NCBI GenBank assembly: GCA_029224185.1
Contig: CM055196.1
Location: 310,001-374,000, forward strand
Length of the DNA: 64,000 bases
DNA from: Karalla daura
Taxonomy: Eukaryota; Chordata; Actinopteri; Chaetodontiformes; Leiognathidae
Direction: 5' to 3'
Under the pieces are notes generated by a model. The model searched no databases. It was not told the origin of the DNA and saw only the letters and a list, made by a program, of their open reading frames with translations. Both the position numbers and the translations under genes were made by a program. How positions within the stretch are numbered: position 1 is the stretch's first letter; every line of letters starts with the position of its first letter. Positions 37,238 through 51,886 of this stretch are shown here, piece after piece.

Positions 37238-40200
37238 GGTGTTCTGGAGACTCTCCCCTACGGCGTGACAGTGAGCTCATCTTCCAGATAGGTGAAAGCG
37301 CAGTCTCCATAGAGCCAAATGTTTATCACTTGGCCAATTTGGCTTTTCCCCATAAGAATGAATGGGAGAAACAGAACTCCACAAACAAACATTCGCAACG
37401 TTGCCATACTTTGACTTTGAAACTTCCTTTTCTTTTCAAAAATTGAAGAATCTTGTGGTGTGTTTGTGTAGCGAGTTGCACGCTGATAGGTTGTATGGTT
37501 TTTCAGCAGCACCTCTTCTCGACGACCATGTGCTCAGGTACCTGCTCCAATGTCTCCTCTGCTGACATGGTAATACAAAGTGATGAGGCGTCCAGCTTCA
37601 ATGCACCCCAGCAGATGGCACAGGCCCTGGGAGACTCCCAGAGTGGGAAAGGACCCCCTCAGCATTGGGCATGTCCAATCTCTTCTGAGCACCGGGCCGA
37701 CATGCGGGATCGCTGAAAAATCAGCTCTCGTTTCGCTCTTTTCACGCTGCTCCCAGCCACACCCTAAGCAGCAGACAAATTCTTTTTTCCAGTTTTGTAG
37801 GAACATTGGTGCTCTCTCATGCGGGGCAGGCCATATACCCGTGCGCCTTGTGAAATTTAAACGACGAGCCTCATCGTAGGCCCAGTGCAGCCTTTTCTCT
37901 CCATAAGCCCCCATTCATTGTCCCACCACTGCCATCAATGTTAAACGTTACACTTCTCCTCGCGACTGTGGCCACAGTTCGCATAGTACACGCACCAAAT
38001 CGTGTCATGGCGTTCTGGAGACTCTCCCCTACGGCGTGACAGTGAGCTCATCTTCCAGATAGGTGAAAGCGCAGTCTCCATAGAGCCAAATGTTTATCAC
38101 TTGGCCAATTTGGCTTTTCCCCATAAGAATGAATTGGAGAAACAGAACTCCACACACAAACATTCGCAACGTTGCCATACTTTGACTTTGAAACTTCCTT
38201 TTCTTTTCAAAAATTGAAGAATCTTGTGGTGTGTTTGTGTAGCGAGTTGCACGCTGATAGGTTGTATGGTTTTTCAGCAGCACCTCTTCTCGACGACCAT
38301 GTGCTCAGGTACCTGCTCCAATGTCTCCTCTGCTGACATGGTAATACAAAGTGATGAGGCGTCCAGCTTCAATGCACCCCAGCAGATGGCACAGGCCCTG
38401 GGAGACTCCCAGAGTGGGAAAGGACCCCCTCAGCATTGGGCATGTCCAATCTCTTCTGAGCACCGGGCCGACATGCGGGATCGCTGAAAAATCAGCTCTC
38501 GTTTCGCTCTTTTCACGCTGCTCCCAGCCACACCCTAAGCAGCAGACAAATTCTTTTTTCCAGTTTTGTAGGAACATTGGTGCTCTCTCATGCGGGGCAG
38601 GCCATAAACCTGTGCGCCTTGTGAAATTTAAACGACGTGCCTCATCGTAGGCCCAGTGCAGCCTTTTCTCTCCATAAGCCCCCATTCATTGTCCCACCAC
38701 TGCAATCAATGTTAAACGTTACACTTCTCCTCGCGACTGTGGCCACAGTTCTCATAGTACACACACCAAATCGCGTCAGGGCGTTCTGGAGACTCTCCGC
38801 TACGGCGTGACAGTTAGCTCATCTTCCAGATAGGTGAAAGCACAGTCTCCATAGAGCCAAATGTTTATCACTTGGCCAATTTGGCTTTTCCCCATAAGAA
38901 TGAATGGGAGAAACAGAACTCCACAAACAAACATTCGCAACGTTGCCATACTTTGACTTTGAAACTTCCTTTTCTTTTCAAAAATTGAAGAATCTTTTGG
39001 TGTTTTTGTGTAGCGAGTTGCACGCTGATAGGTTGTATGGTTTTACAGCAGCACCGCTTCTCGACGACCATGTGCTCAGGTACCTGCTCCAATGTCTCCT
39101 CTGCTGACATGGTAATACAAAGTGATGAGGCGTCCAGCTGCAATACACCCCAGCAGATGGCACAGGCCCTGGGAGACTCGCAGAGTGGGACAGGACCCCC
39201 TCAGCATTGGGCATGTCCAATCTCTTCTGAGCACCGGGCCGACATGCGGGATCGCTGAAAAATCAGCTCTCGTTTTGCTATTTTCACGTTGCTCCCAGCC
39301 ACACCCTAAGCAGCAGAAAAATTCTTTTTTCCAGTTTTGTAGGAACATTGGTGCTCTCTCATGCGGGGCAGGCCATAAACCCGTGCGCCTTGTGAAATTT
39401 AAACGACGAGCCTCATCGTAGGCCCAGTGCAGCCTTTTCTCTCCATAAGCCCCCATTCATTTTCCCACCACTGCTATCAATGTTAAACGTTACACTTCTC
39501 CTCGCGACTGTGGCCACAGTTCGCATAGTACACACACCAAATCGTGTCATGGCGTTCTGGAGACTCTCCCCTACGGCGTGACAGTGAGCTCATATTCCAG
39601 ATAGGTGAAAGCGCAGTCTCCATAGAGCCAAATGTTTATCACTTGGCCAATTTGGCTTTTCCCCATAAGAATGAATGGGAGAAACAGAACTCCACAAACA
39701 AACATTCGCAACGTTGCCATACTTTGACTTTGAAACTTCCTTTTCTTTTCAACAATTGAAGAAGCTTGTGGTGTGTTTGTGTAGCGAGTTGTACGCTGAT
39801 AGGTTGTATGGTTTTTTAGCAGCACCTCTTCTCGACGACCATGTGCTCAGGAACCTGCTCCAATGTCTCCTCTGCTGACATGGTAATACAAAGTGATGAG
39901 GCGTCCAGCTTCAATGCACCCCAGCAGATGGCACAGGCCCTGGGAGACTCCCAGAGTGGAAAAGGACCCCCTCAGCATTGGGCATGTCCAATCTCTTCTG
40001 AGCACCGGGCCGACATGCGGGATCGCTGAAAAATCAGCTCTCGTTTCGCTCTTTTCACGCTGCTCCCAGCCACACCCTAAGCAGCAGACAAATTCTTTTT
40101 TCCAGTTTTGTAGGAACATTGGTGCTCTCTCATGCGGGGCAGGCCATAAACCCGTGCACCTTGTGAAATTTAAACGACGAGCCTCATCGTTGGCCCAGTG

Positions 40201-43200
40201 CAGCCTTTTCTCTCCATAAGCCCCCATTCATTGTCCCACCACTGCCATCAATGTTAAACGTTACACTTCTCCTCGCGACTGTGGCCACAGTTCTCATAGT
40301 CCACACACCAAATCGCGTCAGGGCGTTCTGGAGACTCTCCGCTACGGCGTGACAGTTAGCTCATATTCCAGATAGGTGAAAGCGCAGTCTCCATAGAGCC
40401 AAATGTTTATCACTTGGCCAATTTGGCTTTTCCCCGGAAGAATGAATGGGAGAAACAGAACTCCACAAACAAACATTCGCAACGTTGCCATACTTTGACT
40501 TTGAAACTTCCTTTTCTTTTTAAAAATCGAAGAAGCTTGTGGTGTGTTTGTGTAGCGAGTTGCACGCTGATAGGTTGTATGGTTTTTCAGCAGCACCTCT
40601 TCTCGACGACCATGTGGTCAGGTACCTGCTCCAATGTCTCCTCTGCTGACATGGCAATACAAAGTGATGAGGCGTCCAGCTTCAATGCACCCCAGCAGAT
40701 GGCACAGGCCCTGGGAGTCTCCCAGAGTGGGAAAGGACCCCCTCAGCATTGGGCATGTCCAATCTCTTCTGAGCACCGGGCCAACATGCGGGATCGCTGA
40801 AAAATCAGCTCTCGTTTCGCTCTTTTCACGCTGCTCCCAGCCACACCCTAAGCAGCAGACAAATTCTTTTTTCCAGTTTTGTAGGAACATTGGTGCTCCC
40901 TCATGCGGGGCAGGCCATAAACCCGTGCACCTTGTGAAATTTAAATGACGAGCCTCATCGTAGGCCCAGTGCAGCCTTTTCTCTCCATAAGCCCCCATTC
41001 ATTGTCCCACCACTGCTATCAATGTTAAACGTTACACTTCTCCTCGCTACTGTGGCCACAGTTCGCATAGTACACACACCAAATCGTGTCATGGTGTTCT
41101 GGAGACTCTCCCCTACGGCGTGACAGTGAGCTCATCTTCCAGATAGGTGAAAGCGCAGTCTCCATAGAGCCAAATGTTTATCACTTGGCCAATTTGGCTT
41201 TTCCCCATAGGAATGAATTGGAGAAACAGAACTCCACAAACAAACATTCGCAACGTTGCCATACTTTGACTTTGAAACTTCATTTTCTTTTCAACAATTG
41301 AAGAAGCTTGTGGTGTGTTTGTGTAGCGAGTTGCACGCTGATAGGTTGTATGGTTTTTCAGCAGCACCTCTTCTCGACGACCATGTGCTCAGGTACCTGC
41401 TCCAATGTCTCCTCTGCTGACATGGTAATACAAAGTGATGAGGCGTCCAGCTTCAATGCACCCCAGCAGATGGCACAGGCCCTGGGAGACTCCCAGAGTG
41501 GGAAAGGACCCCCTCAGCATTGGGCATGTCCAATCTCTTCTTAGCACCGGGCCGACATGCGGGATCGTTGAAAAATCAGCTCTCGTTTCGCTCTTTTCAC
41601 GCTGCTCCCAGCCACACCCTAAGCAGCAGACAAATTCTTTTTTCCAGTTTTGTAGGAACATTGGTGCTCTCTCATGCGGGGCAGGCCATAAACCCGTGCA
41701 CCTTGTGAAATTTAAACGACGAGCCTCATCGTAGGCCCAGTGCAGCATTTTCTCTCCATAAGCCCCCATTCATTGTCCCACCACTGCTATCAATGTTAAA
41801 CGTTACACTTCTCCTCGCTACTGTGGCCACAGTTCGCATAGTACACACACCAAATCGTGTCATGGTGTTCTGGAGACTCTCCCCTACGGCGTGACAGTGA
41901 GCTCATCTTCCAGATAGGTGAAAGCGCAGTCTCCATAGAGCCAAATGTTTATCACTTGGCCAATTTGGCTTTTCCCCATAAGAATGAATGGGAGAAACAG
42001 AACTCCACAAACAAACATTCGCAACGTTGCCATACTTTGACTTTGAAACTTCATTTTCTTTTCAACAATTGAAGAAGCTTGTGGTGTGTTTGTGTAGCGA
42101 GTTGCACGCTGATAGGTTGTATGGTTTTTCAGCAGCACCTCTTCTCGACGACCATGTGCTCAGGTACCTGCTCCAATGTCTCCTCTGCTGACATGGTAAT
42201 ACAAAGTGATGAGGCGTCCAGCTTCAATGCACCCCAGCAGATGGCACAGGCCCTGGGAGACTCCCAGAGTGGGAAAGGACCCCCTCAGCATTGGGCATGT
42301 CCAATCTCTTCTTAGCACCGGGCCGACATGCGGGATCGCTGAAAAATCAGCTCTCGTTTCGCTCTTTTCACGCTGCTCCCAGCCACACCCTAAGCAGCAG
42401 ACAAATTCTTTTTTCCAGTTTTGTAGGAACATTGGTGCTCTCTCATGCGGGGCAGGCCATAAACCCGTGCGCCTTGTGAAATTTAAATGACGAGCCTCAT
42501 CGTAGGCCCAGTGCAGCCTTTTCTCTCCATAAGCCCCCATTCATTGTCCCACCACTGCCATCAATGTTAAACGTTACACTTCTCCTCGCGACTGTGGCCA
42601 CAGTTCGCATAGTACACGCACCAAATCGTGTCATGGCGTTCTGGAGACTCTCCCCTACGGCGTGACAGTGAGCTCATATTCCAGATAGGTGAAAGCGCAG
42701 TCTCCATAGAGCCAAATGTTTATCACTTGGCCAATTTGGCTTTTCCCCATGAGAATGAATGGGAGAAACAGAACTCCACAAACAAACATTCGCAACGTTG
42801 CCATACTTTGACTTTGAAACTTCCTTTTCTTTTCAAAAATTGAAGAATCTTGTGGTGTGTTTGTGTAGCGAGTTGCACGCTGATAGGTTGTATGGTTTTT
42901 CAGCAGCACCTCTTCTCGACGACCATGTGCTCAGGTACCTGCTCCAATGTCTCCTCTGCTGACATGGTAATACAAAGTGATGAGGCGTCCAGCTTCAATG
43001 CACCCCAGCAGATGGCACAGGCCCTGGGAGACTCCCAGAGTGGGAAAGGACCCCCTCAGCATTGGGCATGTCCAATCTCTTCTGAGCACCGGGCCGACAT
43101 GCGGGATCGCTGAAAAATCAGCTCTCGTTTCGCTCTTTTCACGCTGCTCCCAGCCACACCCAAAGCAGCAGACAAATTCTTTTTTCCAGTTTTGTAGGAA

Positions 43201-45718
43201 CATTGGTGCTCTCTCATGCGGGGCAGGCCATAAACCCGTGCGCCTTGTGAAATTTAAAAGACGAGCCTCATCGTTGGCCCAGTGCAGCCTTTTCTCTCCA
43301 TAAGCCCCCATTCATTGTCCCACCACTGCTATCCATGTTAAACGTTACAATTCTCCTCGCGACTGTGGCCACAGTTCGCATAGTACACACACCAAATCGT
43401 GTCATGGCCTTCTGGAGACTCTCCCCTAAGGCGTGACAGTGAGCTCATATTCCAGATAGGTGAAAGCGCAGTCTCCATTGAGCCAAATGTTTATCACTTG
43501 GCCATTTTGGCTTTTCACCATAAGAATGAATGGGAGAAACAGAACTCCACAAACAAACATTCGCAACGTTGCCATACTTTGACTTTGAAACTTCCTTTTC
43601 TTTTCAAAAATTGAAGAATCTTGTGGTGTGTTTGTGTAGCGAGTTGCACGCTGATAGGTTGTATGGTTTTTCAGCAGCACCGCTTCTCGACGACCATGTG
43701 CTCAGGAACCTGCTCCAATGTCTCCTCTGCTGACATGGTAATACAAAGTGATGAGGCGTCCAGCTTCAATGCACCCCAGCAGATGGCACAGGCCCTGGGA
43801 GACTCGCAGAGTGGGACAGGACCCCCTCAGCATTGGGCATGTCCAATCTCTTCTTAGTACCGGGCCGACATGCGGGATCGCTGAAAAATCAGCTCTCGTT
43901 TTGCTCTTTTCACGTTACTCCCAGCCACACTCTAAGCAGCAGAAAAATTCTTTTTTCCAGTTTTGTAGGAACATTGGTGCTCTCTCATGCGGGGCAGGCC
44001 ATAAACCCGTGCGCCTTGTGAAATTTAAACGACGAGCCTCATCGTAGGCCCAGTGCAGCCTTTTCTCTCCATAAGCCCCCATTCATTGTCCCACCACTGC
44101 CATCAATGTTAAACGTTACACTTCTCCTCGCGACTGTGGCCACAGTTCGCATAGTACACGCACCAAATCGTGTCATGGCGTTCTGGAGACTCTCCCCTAC
44201 GGCGTGACAGTGAGCTCATCTTCCAGATAGGTGAAAGCGCAGTCTCCATAGAGCCAAATGTTTATCACTTGGCCAATTTGGCTTTTCCCCATAAGAATGA
44301 ATGGGAGAAACAGAACTCCACAAACAAACATCCGCAACGTTGCCATACTTTGACTTTGAAACTTCCTTTTCTTTTCAAAAATTGAAGAAGCTTGTGGTGT
44401 GTTTGTGTAGCGAGTTGCACGCTGATAGGTTGTATGGTTTTTCAGCAGCACCTCTTCTCGACGACCATGTGCTCAGGTACCTGCTCCAATGTCTCCTCTG
44501 CTGACATGGTAATACAGAGTGATGAGGCATCAAGCTTCAATGCACCCCAGCAGATGGCACAGGCCCTGGGAGACTTCCAAAGTGGGAAAGGACCCCCTCA
44601 GCATTGGGCATGTCCAATCTCTTCTTAGCACCGGGCCGACATGCGGGATCGTTGAAAAATCAGCTCTCGTTTTGCTCTTTTCACGCTGCTCCCAGCCACA
44701 CCCTAAGCAGCAGACAAATTCTTTTTTCCAGTTTTGTAGGAACATTGGTGCTCTCTCATGCGGGGCAGGCCATAAACCCGTGCACCATGTGAAATTTAAA
44801 CGACGAGCCTCATCGTAGGCCCAGTGCAGCCTTTTCTCTCCATAAGCCCCCATTCATTGTCCCACCACTGCTATCAATGTTAAACGTTACACTTCTCCTA
44901 GCTACTGTGGCTACAGTTCGCATAGTACACACACCAAATCGTGTCATGGCGTTCTGGAGACTCTCCCCTACGGCGTGACAGTGAGCTCATCTTCCAGATA
45001 GGTGAAAGCGCAGTCTCCATAGAGCCAAATGTTTATCACTTGGCCAATTTGGCTTTTCCCCATAAGAATGAATGGGAGAAACAGAACTCCACAAACAAAC
45101 ATTCGCAACGTTGCCATACTTTGACTTTGAAACTTCCTTTTCTTTTCAACAATTGAAGAAGCTTGTGGTGTGTTTGTGTAGCGAGTTGCACGCTGATAGG
45201 TTGTATGGTTTTTCAGCAGCACCTCTTCTCGACGACCATGTGCTCAGGTACCTGCTCCAATGTCTCCTCTGCTGACATGGTAATACAAAGTGATGAGGCG
45301 TCCAGCTTCAATGCACCCCAGCAGATGGCACAGGCCCTGGGAGACTCGCAGAGTGGGAAAGGACCCCCTCAGCATTGGGCATGTCCAATCTCTTCTTAGC
45401 ACCGGGCCGTCATGCGGGATCGTTGAAAAATCAGCTCTCGTTTTGCTCTTTTCACGCTGCTCCCAGCCACACCCTAAGCAGCAGAAAAATTCTTTTTTCC
45501 AGTTTTGTAGGAAAATTGGTGCTCTCTCATGCGGGGCAGGCCATAAACCCGTGCGCCTTGTGAAATTTAAACGACGAGCCTCATCGTAGGCCCAGTGCAG
45601 CATTTTCTCTCCATCAGCCCCCATTCATTGTCCCACCACTGCCATCAATGTTAAACGTTACACTTCTCCTCGCGACTGTGGCCACAGTTCTCATAGTCCA
45701 CACACCAAATCGCGTCAG
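37238..45718 (+). repeat. Core domain VI: mosaic of core unit types
   Basis: Units start at 37238, 38009, 38780, 39551, 40322, 41093, 41864, 42635, 43406, 44177 and 44948, all 771 bp. The three units from 39551 match 30302-31844 types. The unit at 38780 has ACAGCAGCACCGCTTC, like those at 24905, 29531, 47261, 49574 and 53300. The unit at 43406 matches 16424. The 44177-44948 boundary carries CACCATGTG and CTAGCTACTGTGGCTAC, as near 20115-20245. No simple HOR period holds across the stretch. Confidence 0.82.
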
Positions 45719-48700
45719 GGCGTTCTGGAGACTCTCCGCTACGGCGTGACAGTTAGCTCATATTCCAGATAGGTGAAAGCGCAGTCTCCATAGAGCCAAA
45801 TGTTTATCACTTGGCCAATTTGGCTTTTCCCCATAAGAATGAATGGGAGAAACAGAACTCCACAAACAAACATTCGCAACGTTGCCATACTTTGACTTTG
45901 AAACTTCCTTTTCTTTTCAAAAATTGAAGAATCTTGTGGTGTGTTTGTGTAGCGAGTTGCACGCTGATAGGTTGTATGGTTTTTCAGCAGCACCTCTTCT
46001 CGACGACCATGTGCTCAGGTACCTGCTCCAATGTCTCCTCTGCTGACATGGTAATACAAAGTGATGAGGCGTCCAGCTTCAATGCACCCCAGCAGATGGC
46101 ACAGGCCCTGGGAGTCTCCCAGAGTGGGAAAGGACCCCCTCAGCATTGGGCATGTCCAATCTCTTCTGAGCACCGGGCCGACATGCGGGATCGTTGAAAA
46201 ATCAGCTCTCGTTTTGCTCTTTTCACGCTGCTCCCAGCCACACCCTAAGCAGCAGACAAATTCTTTTTTCCAGTTTTGTAGGAACATTGGTGCTCTCTCA
46301 TGCGGGGCAGGCCATAAACCCGTGCACCATGTGAAATTTAAACGACGAGCCTCATCGTAGGCCCAGTGCAGCCTTTTCTCTCCATAGGCCCCCATTCATT
46401 GTCCCACCACTGCTATCAATGTTAAACGTTACACTTCTCCTAGCTACTGTGGCTACAGTTCGCATAGTACACACACCAAATCGTGTCATGGCGTTCTGGA
46501 GACTCTCCCCTACGGCGTGACAGTGAGCTCATCTTCCAGATAGGTGAAAGCGCAGTCTCCATAGAGCCAAATGTTTATCACTTGGCCAATTTGGTTTTTC
46601 CCCATAAGAATGAATGGGAGAAACAGAACTCCACAAACAAACATTCGCAACGTTGCCATACTTTGACTTTGAAACTTCCTTTTCTTTTCAACAATTGAAG
46701 AAGCTTGTGGTGTGTTTGTGTAGCGAGTTGCACGCTGATAGGTTGTATGGTTTTTCAGCAGCACCTCTTCTCGACGACCATGTGCTCAGGTACCTGCTCC
46801 AATGTCTCCTCTGCTGACATGGTAATACAAAGTGATGAGGCGTCCAGCTTCAATGCACCCCAGCAGATGGCACAGGCCCTGGGAGACTCGCAGAGTGGGA
46901 AAGGACCCCCTCAGCATTGGGCATGTCCAATCTCTTCTTAGCACCGGGCCGACATGCGGGATCGTTGAAAAATCAGCTCTCGTTTTGCTCTTTACACGCT
47001 GCTCCCAGCCACACCCTAAGCAGCAGAAAAATTCTTTTTTCCAGTTTTGTAGGAACATTGGTGCTCTCTCATGCGGGGCAGGCCATAAACCCGTGCGCCT
47101 TGTGAAATTTAAACGACGAGCCTCATCGTAGGCCCAGTGCAGCCTTTTCTCTCCATAAGCCCCCATTCATTGTCCCACCACTGCCATCAATGTTAAACGT
47201 TACACTTCTCCTCGCGACTGTGGCCACAGTTCGCATAGTACACGCACCAAATCGTGTCATGGCGTTCTGGAGACTCTCCCCTACGGCGTGACAGTGAGCT
47301 CATATTCCAGATAGGTGAAAGCGCAGTCTCCATAGAGCCAAATGTTTATCACTTGGCCAATATGGCTTTTCCCCGGAAGAATGAATGGGAGAAACAGAAC
47401 TCCACAAACAAACATTCGCAACGTTGCCATACTTTGACTTTGAAACTTCCTTTTCTTTTCAAAAATTGAAGAATGTTGTGGTGTGTTTGTGTAGCGAGTT
47501 GCACGCTGATAGGTTGTATGGTTTTACAGCAGCACCGCTTCTCGACGACCATGTGCTCAGGTACCTGCTCCAATGTCTCCTCTGCTGACATGGTAATACA
47601 AAGTGATGAGGCGTCCAGCTGCAATACACCCCAGCAGATGGCACAGGCCCTGGGAGACTCGCAGAGTGGGACAGGACCCCCTCAGCATTGGGCATGTCCA
47701 ATCTCTTCTGAGCACCAGGCCGACATGCGGGATCGCTGAAAAATCAGCTCTCGTTTTGCTCTTTTCACGTTGCTCCCAGCCACACCCTAAGCAGCAGAAA
47801 AATTCTTTTTTCCAGTTTTTTAGGAACATTGGTGCTCTCTCATGCGGGGCAGGCCATAAACCCGTGCGCCTTGTGAAATTTAAATGACGAGCCTCATCGT
47901 ATGCCCAGTGCAGCCTTTTCTCTCCATAAGCCCCCATTCATTTTCCCACCACTGCTATCAATGTTAAACGTTACACTTCTCCTCGCGACTGTGGCCACAG
48001 TTCGCATAGTACACACACCAAATCGTGTCATGGCGTTCTGGAGACTCTCCCCTACGGCGTGACAGTGAGCTCATATTCCAGATAGGTGAAAGCGCAGTCT
48101 CCATAGAGCCAAATGTTTATCACTTGGCCAATTTGGCTTTTCCCCGGAAGAATGAATGGGAGAAACAGAACTCCACAAACAAACATTCGCAACGTTGCCA
48201 TACTTTGACTTTGAAACTTCCTTTTCTTTTTAAAAATCGAAGAAGCTTGTGGTGTGTTTGTGTAGCGAGTTGCACGCTGATAGGTTGTATGGTTTTTCAG
48301 CAGCACCTCTTCTCGACGACCATGTGCTCAGGTACCTGCTCCAATGTCTCCTCTGCTGACATGGTAATACAAAGTGATGAGGCGTCCAGCTTCAATGCAC
48401 CCCAGCAGATGGCACAGGCCCTGGGAGTCTCCCAGAGTGGGAAAGGACCCCCTCAGCATTGGGCATGTCCAATCTCTTCTGAGCACCGGGCCGACATGCG
48501 GGATCGTTGAAAAATCAGCTCTCGTTTTGCTCTTTTCACGCTGCTCCCAGCCACACCCTAAGCAGCAGACAAATTCTTTTTTCCAGTTTTGTAGGAACAT
48601 TGGTGCTCTCTCATGCGGGGCAGGCCATAAACCCGTGCACCATGTGAAATTTAAACGACGAGCCTCATCGTAGGCCCAGTGCAGCCTTTTCTCTCCATAG

Positions 48701-51700
48701 GCCCCCATTCATTGTCCCACCACTGCTATCAATGTTAAACGTTACACTTCTCCTAGCTACTGTGGCTACAGTTCGCATAGTACACACACCAAATCGTGTC
48801 ATGGCGTTCTGGAGACTCTCCCCTACGGCGTGACAGTGAGCTCATCTTCCAGATAGGTGAAAGCGCAGTCTCCATAGAGCCAAATGTTTATCACTTGGCC
48901 AATTTGGTTTTTCCCCATAAGAATGAATGGGAGAAACAGAACTCCACAAACAAACATTCGCAACGTTGCCATACTTTGACTTTGAAACTTCCTTTTCTTT
49001 TCAACAATTGAAGAAGCTTGTGGTGTGTTTGTGTAGCGAGTTGCACGCTGATAGGTTGTATGGTTTTTCAGCAGCACCTCTTCTCGACGACCATGTGCTC
49101 AGGTACCTGCTCCAATGTCTCCTCTGCTGACATGGTAATACAAAGTGATGAGGCGTCCAGCTTCAATGCACCCCAGCAGATGGCACAGGCCCTGGGAGAC
49201 TCGCAGAGTGGGAAAGGACCCCCTCAGCATTGGGCATGTCCAATCTCTTCTTAGCACCGGGCCGACATGCGGGATCGTTGAAAAATCAGCTCTCGTTTTG
49301 CTCTTTACACGCTGCTCCCAGCCACACCCTAAGCAGCAGAAAAATTCTTTTTTCCAGTTTTGTAGGAACATTGGTGCTCTCTCATGCGGGGCAGGCCATA
49401 AACCCGTGCGCCTTGTGAAATTTAAACGACGAGCCTCATCGTAGGCCCAGTGCAGCCTTTTCTCTCCATAAGCCCCCATTCATTGTCCCACCACTGCCAT
49501 CAATGTTAAACGTTACACTTCTCCTCGCGACTGTGGCCACAGTTCGCATAGTACACGCACCAAATCGTGTCATGGCGTTCTGGAGACTCTCCCCTACGGC
49601 GTGACAGTGAGCTCATATTCCAGATAGGTGAAAGCGCAGTCTCCATAGAGCCAAATGTTTATCACTTGGCCAATATGGCTTTTCCCCGGAAGAATGAATG
49701 GGAGAAACAGAACTCCACAAACAAACATTCGCAACGTTGCCATACTTTGACTTTGAAACTTCCTTTTCTTTTCAAAAATTGAAGAATGTTGTGGTGTGTT
49801 TGTGTAGCGAGTTGCACGCTGATAGGTTGTATGGTTTTACAGCAGCACCGCTTCTCGACGACCATGTGCTCAGGTACCTGCTCCAATGTCTCCTCTGCTG
49901 ACATGGTAATACAAAGTGATGAGGCGTCCAGCTGCAATACACCCCAGCAGATGGCACAGGCCCTGGGAGACTCGCAGAGTGGGACAGGACCCCCTCAGCA
50001 TTGGGCATGTCCAATCTCTTCTGAGCACCAGGCCGACATGCGGGATCGCTGAAAAATCAGCTCTCGTTTTGCTCTTTTCACGTTGCTCCCAGCCACACCC
50101 TAAGCAGCAGAAAAATTCTTTTTTCCAGTTTTTTAGGAACATTGGTGCTCTCTCATGCGGGGCAGGCCATAAACCCGTGCGCCTTGTGAAATTTAAATGA
50201 CGAGCCTCATCGTATGCCCAGTGCAGCCTTTTCTCTCCATAAGCCCCCATTCATTTTCCCACCACTGCTATCAATGTTAAACGTTACACTTCTCCTCGCG
50301 ACTGTGGCCACAGTTCGCATAGTACACACACCAAATCGTGTCATGGCGTTCTGGAGACTCTCCCCTACGGCGTGACAGTGAGCTCATATTCCAGATAGGT
50401 GAAAGCGCAGTCTCCATAGAGCCAAATGTTTATCACTTGGCCAATTTGGCTTTTCCCCGGAAGAATGAATGGGAGAAACAGAACTCCACAAACAAACATT
50501 CGCAACGTTGCCATACTTTGACTTTGAAACTTCCTTTTCTTTTTAAAAATCGAAGAAGCTTGTGGTGTGTTTGTGTAGCGAGTTGCACGCTGATAGGTTG
50601 TATGGTTTTTCAGCAGCACCTCTTCTCGACGACCATGTGCTCAGGTACCTGCTCCAATGTCTCCTCTGCTGACATGGTAATACAAAGTGATGAGGCGTCC
50701 AGCTTCAATGCACCCCAGCAGATGGCACAGGCCCTGGGAGTCTCCCAGAGTGGGAAAGGACCCCCTCAGCATTGGGCATGTCCAATCTCTTCTGAGCACC
50801 GGGCCGACATGCGGGATCGTTGAAAAATCAGCTCTCGTTTTGCTCTTTTCACGCTGCTCCCAGCCACACCCTAAGCAGCAGACAAATTCTTTTTTCCAGT
50901 TTTGTAGGAACATTGGTGCTCTCTCATGCGGGGCAGGCCATAAACCCGTGCACCATGTGAAATTTAAACGACGAGCCTCATCGTAGGCCCAGTGCAGCCT
51001 TTTCTCTCCATAAGCCCCCATTCATTGTCCCACCACTGCTATCAATGTTAAACGTTACACTTCTCCTAGCTACTGTGGCTACAGTTCGCATAGTACACAC
51101 ACCAAATCGTGTCATGGCGTTCTGGAGACTCTCCCCTACGGCGTGACAGTGAGCTCATCTTCCAGATAGGTGAAAGCGCAGTCTCCATAGAGCCAAATGT
51201 TTATCACTTGGCCAATTTGGTTTTTCCCCATAAGAATGAATGGGAGAAACAGAACTCCACAAACAAACATTCGCAACGTTGCCATACTTTGACTTTGAAA
51301 CTTCCTTTTCTTTTCAACAATTGAAGAAGCTTGTGGTGTGTTTGTGTAGCGAGTTGCACGCTGATAGGTTGTATGGTTTTTCAGCAGCACCTCTTCTCGA
51401 CGACCATGTGCTCAGGTACCTGCTCCAATGTCTCCTCTGCTGACATGGTAATACAAAGTGATGAGGCGTCCAGCTTCAATGCACCCCAGCAGATGGCACA
51501 GGCCCTGGGAGACTCGCAGAGTGGGAAAGGACCCCCTCAGCATTGGGCATGTCCAATCTCTTCTTAGCACCGGGCCGACATGCGGGATCGTTGAAAAATC
51601 AGCTCTCGTTTTGCTCTTTACACGCTGCTCCCAGCCACACCCTAAGCAGCAGAAAAATTCTTTTTTCCAGTTTTGTAGGAACATTGGTGCTCTCTCATGC

Positions 51701-51886
51701 GGGGCAGGCCATAAACCCGTGCGCCTTGTGAAATTTAAACGACGAGCCTCATCGTAGGCCCAGTGCAGCCTTTTCTCTCCATAAGCCCCCATTCATTGTC
51801 CCACCACTGCCATCAATGTTAAACGTTACACTTCTCCTCGCGACTGTGGCCACAGTTCGCATAGTACACGCACCAAATCGTGTCAT
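45719..51886 (+). repeat. Core domain VII: 2313-bp trimer HOR
   Basis: Units start at 45719, 46490, 47261, 48032, 48803, 49574, 50345 and 51116. Units 46490, 48803 and 51116 are near identical. So are 47261 and 49574, and 48032 and 50345. The back half of 45719 already belongs to the trimer. The SNP CTCCATAGGCCC near 46386 and 48699 is CTCCATAAGCCC in the third copy near 51012, so copies one and two are closest here. The pattern stops at the unit at 51887, which is a different type. Confidence 0.9.
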
